A stretch of DNA of 22,117 nt from Coemansia sp. RSA 1804 (GCA_027578815.1 JANBTH010000293.1:1-22117), one strand, 5' to 3'; numbered from the stretch's first letter, positions 1-7,914 are shown. Translations and numbers: made by a program. Notes: a model not told the origin generated them from the letters alone.

Positions 1-513
1 TTGCTACCTTCAGACTTCTTCTGCTGATCATCTTTTGTTGTCTGCCCCAATCCCTTTTGAGGCGTGCTTGAGCGAGAGCCAGTTTTGGTACCTAGACCGG
101 AGGCACCTGACGCCCGCGAGTTAGCTGCCACGACGTCCTTTTTCCATTTGTGCACAACCTTCTTAGCCAAAACAGCAATATCCGCGCCTTCATAGTTACG
201 CAATCTTCCGACAACCTGACCAGCCCCAGTCGCTCTCAGAAGTCTCTCGTCAACCCGGATTGCATAAAGTTTGCCTAAAAGATCTTTAAGGTCCTATAAA
301 GTCAAGCAATAGCTGAAAACATTACCGGATAGGTTTGGACAGGCTTAGTAAAGATAGCACCCCCTCATCAACCCTTCTGGTTATTTACTTTCGCTCCTTG
401 CCAGCAAAATCGAATGTTAAAATACTTACATCTTTGTTTTCAGCTTCTTGTGCTGCGCTGAGCGCCTTGCATAGCGTTTTTATCTCATTGCTTTTGTTTG
501 TGGTTTCTGACAT
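1..513 (-). CDS. TFIIS-like transcription elongation factor, 5' part (two exons)
   Basis: This is the N-terminal part of a transcription elongation factor of the TFIIS (S-II, yeast Dst1) type. In that family it rescues backtracked RNA polymerase II by stimulating transcript cleavage. Exon 1 is 513-430 (ATG at 513, 28 codons) and exon 2 runs from 293 to the window edge, joined in phase 0 for 125 visible residues. Residues about 29-81 form a TFIIS N-terminal (LW) domain; LLRATGAGQVVGRLRNYEG is followed by a helix ending HKWKKDV, matching the family's LL-x-T-x-G...W-K-K pattern. After residue 85 a Ser/Thr/Lys/Gln-rich linker begins, as expected before the Pol II-binding domain. The central domain and the catalytic zinc ribbon lie outside the window, so other LW-domain proteins (Elongin A, Med26, Spn1) are not strictly excluded. 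The short N-terminus and linker favour TFIIS. Confidence 0.8.
294..429 (-). other. Intron 1 of the TFIIS-like gene (136 bp)
   Basis: Read on the minus strand, the donor is GTAAGT at 429-424 and the acceptor TATAG ends at 294. A branch-like TTACTAAG lies at about 345-352, close to the fungal TACTAAC consensus. Removal joins GAT to GAC in phase 0 and makes the TFIIS domain continuous. An alternative TTTTCAG acceptor about 20 bp upstream leads into a stop within nine codons. Confidence 0.8.
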
Positions 514-818
514 TTCTGCCTTTCTGTTATAGATCTACAAATTGAGTCGAAATAGAACCGGGTTGCCGCTGAACCTGCTTGTGATTACCGAGCAAAGAAT
601 AAGACGTATATTTAAATAAAAGATCTCAATTGGTTTTACGCCAAGTGTGCTTGATTCGGACAAAAAAGAGTAGCAAGAAGTCAATTAGTACTTTTTAAAT
701 TGCATTATCCACAAAAGAAAAAATAGAAAAACTTTTACACCTAATAAAGATCATGCTTCAAAAACGCGACGCGTTTTTAAGCCAGTGATTTGTAAATTAT
801 CGGTTTTTTGCTAAACAA
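514..818. promoter_or_regulatory. Intergenic: AFG2 3' end and TFIIS-like promoter
   Basis: This 305-bp AT-rich gap separates two tandem minus-strand genes, so it holds the 3' UTR of AFG2 and the promoter of the TFIIS-like gene. No open frame of note is seen. The one striking element is the inverted repeat at 760-778, listed separately. Confidence 0.5.
760..778. repeat. Perfect 9-bp inverted repeat containing an MCB (ACGCGT) element
   Basis: AAAAACGCG-A-CGCGTTTTT is a perfect inverted repeat with a 1-nt centre. It contains ACGCGA overlapping ACGCGT; the latter is the MluI cell-cycle box bound by MBF in fungi. It lies about 250 bp upstream of the TFIIS-like ATG and about 40 bp past the AFG2 stop, so it could be a promoter element or a 3'-end hairpin. 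Confidence 0.5.
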
Positions 819-3167
819 TCAAGATGCGTTGGTTAAACAAAAAGGCGCCTCTGCCTTTTCCGCTCCAAATTTCATTTTTCGATCATATTCAAGCGCTTCG
901 GGCGAAACACGCGATCTGAACTCCTTGAGACACCTGAGGAAATGCTTCATCTCGACATAGATCGCTTCGGAATCATCGCTTATTGCAGCCATTCCGGCTT
1001 CCTGACAGAGAGAGACCACCTCCGCTCCAGAAAACCCATCCGTCTATAGTTAAACAAAGGAAAAACGTGTTAATGGACAAGTTGACAGATAATTTATGCA
1101 ATGTTCAGGAAGTATCAGTAATGCTCGCCTTACCTTTTTTACGAGCTCATCCACATTGACACTCGGGTCACACGCCATTCTTCGGAACTGGATATCAAAA
1201 ATTGATTTTCTGGTGCTTTCGTCTGGCAGACCAACATATATTTTTCTGTCTATGCGGCCTGGCCGAAGGATTGCGGGGTCGATATTCTCCAGCATATTTG
1301 TTGCTGCCACCACCGTTACTTCTACGAGCGGCTCAATGCCATCCAACTCTGTAAGAAGCTGAGAAAGAACGCGGTCGGCTACCGATGTCCCGTCGCCTGA
1401 AGATCCACGGCTAGCCGTTAGCGCATCAATCTCGTCAAAAAACACAATTGACGGCGCTGCTGCCCGAGCCTTCCGAAACAAGTCACGAACGGCTTTCTCA
1501 GACTCGCCGACCCATTTGCTAAAAAGCTCCGGACCACGTACAGCTATAAAGTTCACTTTAGCCTCAGTCGCGAGCGCCTTGGCGGTCAGAGTCTTGCTAC
1601 AGCCCGGTGGCCCGTACAGTAAAACACCCTTTGGTGGCCTTATACCCAAACGTCTGAATGCTTCTGGGTGATTCAGCGGCCAGTCAACTGCTTCTTTCAG
1701 CTGGTTTTTTGTGTCCTGCTGGCCACCAATGTCGTCCCAGCTGACGTTGGGAATCTCTAGCATTATTTCGCGCATACTGCTCGGCCTGACCACTTTCAGA
1801 GCATGCTGAAAGTCTTCATATCCAATATGGAGCGCATCGGGTCTGATGGTCTTACCAGCTGCTTTTGCCCTTGCTTCCTCAGTATTAAACGCCCGGATTG
1901 CATAAATTCCTGCTTCCCGTACAAGCGCCTCAATATCAGCACCAACAAATCCATGGAGCTCTGCTGCCAGCACTACACGCTGCTCTTCGCTAAGGCTGTT
2001 TGGCACTCGGCCAAGCTTCTTATTTAGAATGCTCAGCCGTGCTTGTTTGTCGGGTATTGGGATCTCGATTTCCTGGTCGAATCTCCCTGGACGACGCAGG
2101 GCCGGATCAATTGAATTGGGGCGGTTAGTTGCACCAATAAAGAAGACACGATCCAAGCCCGCCGTCTGTGCGCCGTCCATCAGTGTGAGAAGCGTAGCCA
2201 CAATCCGCTTATCCGCCTCGCTATCGCTACCGTCTCGCTTTGGGCATAATGCGTCAATCTCGTCAATAAATATGATGCTTGGGCTGTTTTCCTGTGCCTC
2301 TTTAACTATAGACGAGATCATTTTCTCGTTCTCCCCGTAGTACTTGTTAGTGATTTCTGCTCCATTTATAGTCGTGAAAAAGAAATCGCTGCTCTTCGCG
2401 ACCGAGCGAGCCACAAGAGTTTTTCCTGTACCTGGCGGGCCATACAAAAGTACGCCTCGAGGCGGGTTCAGGTGATACTGGGTGTATGTCTCTGGCCGCT
2501 TTAACGATGCGTCCACTAGAAGACTTACCGCCTTGATCTCATCTGCTAGCCCGCCTACGGAATCCAAATGCGGTTGGTCTAGCGCCAACGCATCGGGTTC
2601 TTGCACACCAACAGGGATAATCGATACAGATGTTGTTTCAAACGAAAACTTGGCACACTCGCCCTTTGAGGCACGTCTTTTGTCTTTTTGTAACTTGAGG
2701 CTTTCTATACACACCCTGCACGGCATCCCACGGATGCTAATATCTATATATTGTCCAGGGTAAATAAACTTGATATCGGAAAGCCTTTTTTTCGCAAGAC
2801 TCTCGGTATATGCATCAAGCCCATTGCGTTTGCCAGGACAGCGGATTCTAATGCTTAGGGCTGTTGTAGGTTCATATGAAATGCGCTTGACGTGGGCCCT
2901 ATCCCCAATGTTCGCTTGGCAGTTCAGCAGCACAGTCTCTGGAAGCCAAACCTCCTCGCCTGCAGATGACAACGGCCACACGCTTGCAAAGGCTGTGGGC
3001 CCTGTGCCGTGGCTGTTTACTGTATATATTTGAACTACATCGCCAGCAAACATACCTTTTGCCTGCATGGATTCAGGCCTTAGCAACACTATGCTCTGGT
3101 TGGACCCTCTGTTGCTACTCACACTTGCCGAAACAGTGGCTTCTAAGACGTCTCCAAACTGATCCAT
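819..3167 (-). CDS. AFG2: Afg2/Drg1 (SPATA5-type) AAA ATPase for 60S ribosome maturation
   Basis: A type II AAA ATPase of the Cdc48-like Afg2/Drg1 family. In yeast this cytoplasmic hexamer extracts Rlp24 from pre-60S particles so shuttling factors recycle to the nucleus. Exon 1 is 3167-1134 (678 codons) and exon 2 is 1043-819, giving 752 residues against about 780 in yeast. Residues 1-195 are the N domain. D1 has Walker A GPPGTGKT at 243-250, Walker B IIFIDEID at 298-305 and an Arg-finger segment ALRRPGRFD at 356-364. D2 has Walker A GPPGCSKT at 519-526, Walker B IVFFDEID at 574-581 and RPGRID at 635-640. The Cys-Ser in the D2 P-loop is characteristic of Afg2/SPATA5 rather than Cdc48. Exon 2 opens with TDGFSGAEVVSLCQEAGMAA, matching the family's D2 C-terminal helices. 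I chose the ATG at 3167; the frame is open three codons further to a GTG. Confidence 0.95.
1044..1133 (-). other. Intron of AFG2 (90 bp)
   Basis: Minus-strand donor GTAAGG at 1133-1128 and acceptor ACTATAG ending at 1044. Splicing joins VDELVKK to TDGFSGAEV and restores the conserved end of the D2 domain. Reading through the intron stays open for 27 codons before a TAA at its 3' end, so retention would give a protein lacking the last 74 residues. Confidence 0.9.
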
Positions 3168-3525
3168 TATGGACACCCTTTTGAATACAAAGAAAATAGA
3201 TCTCTAGAAAATCAATATTTTTACAAGTAGAATAGAGTTGACTGCGGAGGGCTTTGTAAAACAACCCGTGTTTTCTGTAGGGGGGAAATGGGGGTATAAT
3301 GGGTTTCATGTATTTTTATGGGGGGGGATTGTTTGCTTGAGGATATGTGGTGTCTCAGTCGATTTGATGATAGAGCCCATGAAGAGCAATTGGCGGTTTC
3401 TCTGTCTATTAGTTAGTCGGTTTAGCTTTTCCTTCAATAAATCTATTTTCACACTAGTGTGTTAATTGATTACTTGAAAATAATAGAGAACACAGCTAGA
3501 CAAGGGCTATTCGCAGAAAACGGCA
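3168..3525. promoter_or_regulatory. Intergenic: AFG2 promoter and 3' end of SDR paralogue
   Basis: This 358-bp gap lies between the AFG2 start and the stop of the dehydrogenase at 3526, both minus strand. It contains a plus-strand G-tract cluster at 3280-3327 and AT-rich DNA near 3420-3490. No gene is seen. I did not find a clean ribosome-biogenesis (PAC/RRPE) box. Confidence 0.45.
3280..3327 (+). other. G-tract cluster, possible G-quadruplex
   Basis: Plus-strand G runs of 6, 5, 3 and 8 at 3280-3285, 3290-3294, 3301-3303 and 3320-3327 are separated by 4, 6 and 16 nt. Four tracts of at least three G can in principle form a quadruplex with one long loop. The cluster sits 113-160 bp upstream of the AFG2 ATG, on the template strand. 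Confidence 0.4.
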
Positions 3526-4413
3526 TCACGATGTGTCTGCCTGATACTTGGTGTCGGCAGCCTCTGAGAGCTCCCGAAGTCGCATCAGCCTAGCATATTG
3601 CTCTTGTGATACCATATGGTCTCTGCTTAGGTCTGACAACTTGGCATCCGCAACCGAATTATACTGCTCAAAGCTAGTGAATCCTGCCTCGCGGAGTATA
3701 ATTTCGTCAACGCAAAAGTTTCCACTAAACATGCGGCTATCTTGGGTCATAATCCAGAATGCGGCATCGGCCATGATCTCTGGTTTGCGTGGACACGCCT
3801 GTAACGTTTCGTCACCACACTCAGACAGCCCATCAGTGTCAATTGTCGTAAACGGCCACAACGTGTTGGATGCCACTCCAAACGGCTTCTGCTCCTCAGC
3901 AAGACCAAAGGCCATCAGCCCCATGCTGAACTTGGACATGGTGTATGGCAGATTCTTTCTAAACCATTGTGGGTCAGTCTGCGGCATGGGACATAGCGTC
4001 AGAATATGGCCATTAGGACTTTTCTGCAGATACGTCAATGCATACTTGACTACTGAAAAGGTTCCTCTTGTATTGATGTTGGTCATAAAGTCGTACTCAC
4101 TCAACGTGATCTCGGTAGTGTCCTTAAGAACAAGAACTGTGGCATTGTTCACAAGCACATCAATTCCGCCAAACTTCTGAGCCGTCTGCTCAACTGCAGC
4201 CTTGACTTGATCCTCATACTGAATATCGCAAGATATCGCAAGAACCTGTGTACCAGCTGTCCGGATCTCATCTATGGCTGTGCTTCCAGCCGCATTCCGC
4301 GCCACCACCGCCACATTAGCTCCGTTTTGCGCACACTTGAGAGCAATAGCGCGGCCAATTCCGCGTGTCCCACCAGTTACGAAAACAGTCTTACCGCTCA
4401 ATGGCTTGCTCAT
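3526..4413 (-). CDS. HSDL2-like short-chain dehydrogenase, diverged paralogue
   Basis: A 295-residue classical SDR with a Rossmann fold, closest to the protein encoded just upstream at 4544-5440 and, through it, to HSDL2. The NAD(P)-binding motif TGGTRGIG is at 13-20, the NNAT motif at 89-92, and the catalytic pair is Y157-x-x-x-K161 in PYTMSK. Shared lineage marks include NINTRGT (112-118), the LWP segment (185-187) and SGNFCVDE (230-237). Differences are notable. The HSDL2 segment HILNISPPL reads HILTLCPMP here (136-144), so the serine is a cysteine at 141. The loop after the second strand is about 13 residues shorter. The tail ends ADTS with no peroxisomal signal, and there is no SCP2 domain. 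The 130-bp spacing and same strand indicate tandem duplication. The substrate cannot be told from sequence, but an intact frame and YxxxK suggest a working enzyme. Confidence 0.85.
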   Translation of the reverse strand: MSKPLSGKTVFVTGGTRGIGRAIALKCAQNGANVAVVARNAAGSTAIDEIRTAGTQVLAISCDIQYEDQVKAAVEQTAQKFGGIDVLVNNATVLVLKDTTEITLSEYDFMTNINTRGTFSVVKYALTYLQKSPNGHILTLCPMPQTDPQWFRKNLPYTMSKFSMGLMAFGLAEEQKPFGVASNTLWPFTTIDTDGLSECGDETLQACPRKPEIMADAAFWIMTQDSRMFSGNFCVDEIILREAGFTSFEQYNSVADAKLSDLSRDHMVSQEQYARLMRLRELSEAADTKYQADTS

Positions 4414-4543
4414 TTTTTCTTATAGTAATAAAAATTGTTTCATAAAAAAGAACAGGAGAAAAAGAAAGACAAAAGCCGCAATGTTTCCCACACTTTATCT
4501 AAACCTTTGCTAGAGAATGACGTAATAGAGGTGTGAATATGAG

Positions 4544-5440
4544 CTAGAGCTTTGGGATTTTGCTCTTTTGCTGCTTGCGTACAGCCTCAAGATCAGCCAG
4601 CTGATTCGAATCCAGGAAAAAGTCAAGGCTAAGGTCCTCTAGTTTGGTTCCAGAGACATTGTTGTATTTTTCAAAGTCAGTTATTCCGGCTCTGCGCAGA
4701 ACCAGCTCATCCAAGCAAAAATTCCCAGAGAAATCGGCTGATTTCTGGGTCAGAATGTGATGAGCTGCATCAGCCATGATGTCTGGCGTGCGAGAATGGC
4801 GAGACGCCCCTTCATTGCCCTGGTCGGCAATCCTAAGCGCTGCTGTCTCAATCAGCGTCAAAGGCCAGAGCGCGTTGACGGCTATTCCAAGCGACTTAAA
4901 CTCGCCTGCCATGCCCAAAACACAGAGGCTCATATTATACTTGGCAATGGTGTACGCCGGAAATGGAGCAAACCACTTCTCCTCCATTGACAGCGGAGGG
5001 CTAATGTTTAGTATATGCGGGTTGTTGCTCTTCTTCAGGTGTTCCAGGGCAAACTTTGAGACCATCCACGTTCCGCGCCCATTGATGCTGTGCATCAAAT
5101 CGTAGCGCTTGACATCGATTTCCTCGGTGCTTGCAAGATGGATGGCGGACGCGTTGTTAACGACAATGTCGATGGCTCCAAAGGTCTTGACAGTCTGGTC
5201 AATTGCGCTTCTGACTTGGTCCTCCTTACGAATATCGCACTGAATCGGCAGGGCCTTTCCGCCAGCATCCTCTATTTCGCGTGCAGCAGAGTATATGGTG
5301 CCTGGAAGCCTTGGGTTTGGGTCTGCAGTTTTTGCAGCAATGGCGATGTACGCACCGTCGTGTGCAGCACGGAGCGCAATGGCCTTGCCGATACCGCGGG
5401 AAGCCCCAGTAATAAATATAACCTTCTTGCTGAGAGACAT
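4544..5440 (-). CDS. HSDL2-like short-chain dehydrogenase
   Basis: A 298-residue SDR strongly resembling the dehydrogenase domain of hydroxysteroid dehydrogenase-like protein 2, a peroxisomal/mitochondrial enzyme in animals linked to lipid metabolism. The cofactor motif TGASRGIG is at 11-18, followed by the HSDL2-type loop AAKTADPNPRLPGTIYSAA (35-53). NNASAI is at 95-100, HILNISPPL at 142-150, and the catalytic Y163-T-I-A-K167 precedes AVNALWPLT (187-195). The HSDL2 signature DFFLD is at 273-277. Animal HSDL2 adds a C-terminal SCP2 lipid-transfer domain, absent here. The last residues are PKL, a weak variant of the PTS1 signal (consensus SKL), so peroxisomal import is possible but unproven. 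The start at 5440 is the ATG just before the first beta strand. It is head to head with the calcipressin gene. Confidence 0.9.
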   Translation of the reverse strand: MSLSKKVIFITGASRGIGKAIALRAAHDGAYIAIAAKTADPNPRLPGTIYSAAREIEDAGGKALPIQCDIRKEDQVRSAIDQTVKTFGAIDIVVNNASAIHLASTEEIDVKRYDLMHSINGRGTWMVSKFALEHLKKSNNPHILNISPPLSMEEKWFAPFPAYTIAKYNMSLCVLGMAGEFKSLGIAVNALWPLTLIETAALRIADQGNEGASRHSRTPDIMADAAHHILTQKSADFSGNFCLDELVLRRAGITDFEKYNNVSGTKLEDLSLDFFLDSNQLADLEAVRKQQKSKIPKL

Positions 5441-5741
5441 GTGTCGAGAAACCCTTCTAGTAGCCCCTCCTTGTTTGGGTGTGCAGTTAGAAATAAGAAA
5501 TACTTTGGCCTTTTGTCGTTAATACAGCCAGGGGGCATTCAAGAGTAGTAAGACGAAATAGCGGGAAAGAAGAGAAGAACTACCTTTTATCAATATTCTC
5601 TTCACATTCATCCCATTTTCATTCTCTGCAAGCTCACATGGCCAAAAACGCAAAATTAAAAGTGCGGGAAACATAGTTTTCGATACCGAAGCTTTTTGTC
5701 TCCCACCTTTTGCGCATTTCAGAAATTAACTAAGAAAAAGT
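5441..5741. promoter_or_regulatory. Divergent promoter region, HSDL2-like / calcipressin
   Basis: A 301-bp head-to-head gap with no gene. It is pyrimidine-rich on the plus strand near 5580-5635 (TTCTC, CATTCATC, TTCTCTGC), typical of fungal start regions. No clear TATA box or calcineurin response element can be defended. Confidence 0.45.
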
Positions 5742-6548
5742 ATGGCATACAAAAACAGCAACACCAACGCATTCAAATTCAAACCAGACGCTACCAACTC
5801 CCTGGTTGTGATTTTCGACCACTTTTCCGATGATGCATGCACTGCACTGAATTCAAAACTTGAGGACTGTGGGCCATTGTGGCATTTTGTCAGGCTTAAA
5901 TCCTTTGGGCGCTGCTTTGCTGTCTTCTCTAATACCCTTGACGCGCAAAAGGCCTTACACAGACTCAATTTGACGGAAGTACTTCCCGGCAACAAAATGC
6001 GAATGTATTATTCTATGCACACGCCTCAGTCACAGACTCACAACAACTTTCTTAATGTCCCTGCACAAGAGAAACTATGGCTTATCTCGCCTCCAGGCTC
6101 ACCGGCGATTAACTGGCGTCAGACTCGAGAGGATCCGCCGAATGCCACACACCTAGAACGCCGGCTTGAAGAAGCTCTTCAAGAGCTCAGCTTTGGACAG
6201 TTTTCTCTCAATCCTAAAGATGTTGCTGACTACAATAGTGCCGATAGCGATGATGAAAGCACATCTTTGCCGGAGATCTCTCGCACACTGAATCGGAGCC
6301 ACGATGGTCAGGCTATGACCGCAAACAGCGACATCCTGTTGACAGCTCAGCAACAGCAGCGGCAGCAACAACAGCCTGGTGTAGGAATGACCCATACTTC
6401 GACACCGACAATTCTCATCCAGAACTGCGATATTCATGCTGGTTCGCACGACCAGCAGGTGTCTGGAAGTTCCCTCACAAGCAGACCTCCGACACCTGGT
6501 ACTTTTTCAAGACACATTCCGACGACAGCTCGACCACCACCTCAGTAG
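5742..6548 (+). CDS. Calcipressin (RCAN/Rcn1), calcineurin regulator
   Basis: A 268-residue calcipressin, which binds the phosphatase calcineurin and, depending on dose and phosphorylation, inhibits it or helps it. Residues 20-92 resemble the RRM-like fold of RCAN, including VRLKSFGRCFAVFSNTLDAQ (50-69). The family hallmark LISPPGSPAINW is at 114-125; its SPPGSP serines are the GSK3/MAPK-type phosphosites of RCAN. LNVP at 104-107 fits the LxVP calcineurin-docking motif. TPTILIQNCD at 221-230 aligns with the TPSVVVHVCD segment of human RCAN, which docks in the PxIxIT groove. A Gln-rich linker (QQQQRQQQQ, 203-211) and an acidic/Ser patch (165-176) lie between. The C-terminus is Pro/Thr-rich. 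The gene is intronless, starts at the first ATG of the frame, and converges on Gpn3. Confidence 0.93.
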   Translation: MAYKNSNTNAFKFKPDATNSLVVIFDHFSDDACTALNSKLEDCGPLWHFVRLKSFGRCFAVFSNTLDAQKALHRLNLTEVLPGNKMRMYYSMHTPQSQTHNNFLNVPAQEKLWLISPPGSPAINWRQTREDPPNATHLERRLEEALQELSFGQFSLNPKDVADYNSADSDDESTSLPEISRTLNRSHDGQAMTANSDILLTAQQQQRQQQQPGVGMTHTSTPTILIQNCDIHAGSHDQQVSGSSLTSRPPTPGTFSRHIPTTARPPPQ

Positions 6549-6645
6549 TCGCTTTCTGCATTCATTTAATGTAAACAAGCCGTATATTGTAATACCATGT
6601 GTCGAGAAAGTGTTCTACAACTCCCCCTCCCCCCGCCACCACCAC

Positions 6646-6651
6646 AATAAA
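6646..6651 (+). terminator. AATAAA polyadenylation signal for the calcipressin gene
   Basis: AATAAA followed by A residues lies about 100 bp past the calcipressin stop and only 10 bp before the end of the convergent Gpn3 gene. If used, the calcipressin transcript would end inside Gpn3 coding DNA, antisense to it. Confidence 0.45.
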
Positions 6652-6660
6652 AAAAGCGGT

Positions 6661-7473
6661 CTAATCAAACTCCTGCTCTTCAATTTCATCATTAGGCTCC
6701 TTTGGCTCCTGATCTTCGCCCCACTGAATAGCATTGTCCGCATGCGAGAGCACGTATGCCACCGAATCCTCATCCTTGACGTTCAGCGGTAGAAAGCTCA
6801 CCATACTGAACTCGTCAATCAAACGGGCTAGCGCTTCATTCAGTTCTTTGAATCTGGTGCTGGTGTACATATTCGCATCTTCCGCAAGCAAAAGCGGATC
6901 AGGATCAAAGTAACGATCCATGTTGTTCCGCAGCTCTTCTGATACCAAATCCATTTTTGTCATCACGTTTATATGCGGGATCTCCAACAAGCTCATGGCC
7001 GACGTTGCGCTCATGACGCCAGCAAAGTATTTTGACGCATCCTCGATAAACTGGCTTTCAAGGCAATAGACTCCTACAACACGAAAATTCCACTGCTGGA
7101 GCAGCTGTGTCATTTGCCGCATGATAGGTATGTGCGTATAAAGCTCGATTTGCCCAGGACAGTCGAGAATAAGATAGTCATCCTCGTAGTCGCCAATCTG
7201 CTCCTCCAGCCAGTCAAGGTTCTCCATTAGAAACTCAAAGCAGTATATCAGGCCGCCGTTGGGTCCGTAGCCAAGCTCGTCCATAACATCCTCCAGGGTA
7301 ATCAGCTCACGAATATCGACGGTCGGTGGATATTCGAATCTCTCGGCAGCGGGGTCCAGATTGACAAGGTGGACTCGCCGCTTTGCTGCCTCGCAATGCT
7401 GCATGATTGTCTGACAGTATGTGGACTTGCCACTCCCAGCAGGACCCATGACAAGTTGGCAATAACGACCCAT
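6661..7473 (-). CDS. GPN3: GPN-loop GTPase 3
   Basis: A 270-residue GPN-loop GTPase, clearly of the Gpn3 subgroup (yeast YLR243W). With Gpn1/Npa3 it is needed for assembly and nuclear import of RNA polymerase II. The P-loop GPAGSGKS is at 10-17 and VNLDPAAE at 37-44. The diagnostic Gly-Pro-Asn insertion GPN is at 70-72 in GYGPNGGLIYCFEF. G3 is DCPGQIELYTH (104-114) and the guanine-specificity motif is TKMD (172-175). QWGEDQEPKEPND near the end matches the Gpn3 tail (Q-Y-G-E-D...KEP), followed by an acidic stretch ending EEQEFD. Length and start agree with the human protein. There are no introns. It is head to head with importin-9 and tail to tail with calcipressin, with only 112 bp between stops. 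Confidence 0.96.
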   Translation of the reverse strand: MGRYCQLVMGPAGSGKSTYCQTIMQHCEAAKRRVHLVNLDPAAERFEYPPTVDIRELITLEDVMDELGYGPNGGLIYCFEFLMENLDWLEEQIGDYEDDYLILDCPGQIELYTHIPIMRQMTQLLQQWNFRVVGVYCLESQFIEDASKYFAGVMSATSAMSLLEIPHINVMTKMDLVSEELRNNMDRYFDPDPLLLAEDANMYTSTRFKELNEALARLIDEFSMVSFLPLNVKDEDSVAYVLSHADNAIQWGEDQEPKEPNDEIEEQEFD

Positions 7474-7914
7474 TTTGTATTGACGCTACTTTTGTGTAGA
7501 AATATCCTTATGTCCTGTGGGCTCTTCGACAATGTGTTTGTTTCTTTGTGAAATATAAAAATAGCTAATTGGTCTAGTTGCCTTACAAAATTTCATCTCT
7601 TTGGCAATAATAAGCAAAATAAAAAAGCAAAGAAAAAGTTCTAAATGAACGTGTCGCATGTGAGAGTGGGAGTTTTCCAGCCTTTTTTCAAAAAAAAAAA
7701 ACAGTGAGTGGAAAGGCATAAAATCTGATCAACAGCGAAGCATTTTTCAGGCCCACTTTTTGTTGACTGATACAAGTGAGGTGGAGCAAAAAAATCTTCT
7801 GCAGCATTGAAAAGAGATGCACTTTTCTTCAGCTTTCCCTAATTCTGGTTTACATTAAAGTTCTGCAAGTAGCAATTAGCGGGATCTCTTTATATTTAAT
7901 CCACAGCCTGGAAG
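7474..7914. promoter_or_regulatory. Divergent promoter region, GPN3 / importin-9
   Basis: A 441-bp AT-rich head-to-head gap. It has an A12 tract at about 7689-7700, a short imperfect stem GAAAAG...CTTTTC near 7809-7827, and TTTATATTTAAT just before the importin start. No gene is seen. Both flanking products act in nuclear import, so a shared control region is plausible. Confidence 0.5.

Noticed and set aside
1050..1133. C-terminal extension of the first AFG2 exon through the intron
   Set aside because: Consensus splice sites and the conserved TDGFSGAEVVSLC segment at 1043 show that this is intron read-through.
3168..3176. GTG-initiated start for AFG2 three codons upstream
   Set aside because: A nuclear eukaryotic gene should use the ATG at 3167; nothing supports the GTG.
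3548..4180. A 210-codon plus-strand frame
   Set aside because: It is the exact antisense of the dehydrogenase at 3526-4413, has a biased Ser/Leu composition and no motif.
4600..4616. GATTCGAATCC, resembling a tRNA T-loop
   Set aside because: It lies in the conserved dehydrogenase coding sequence and no acceptor or anticodon stem surrounds it.
5515..5540. GGCTG core upstream of calcipressin as a calcineurin/Crz1 response element
   Set aside because: A five-base core without the flanking consensus is too common to support.
5090..5548. A 152-codon plus-strand frame overlapping the HSDL2-like start
   Set aside because: Antisense to a well-conserved dehydrogenase; no recognisable protein.
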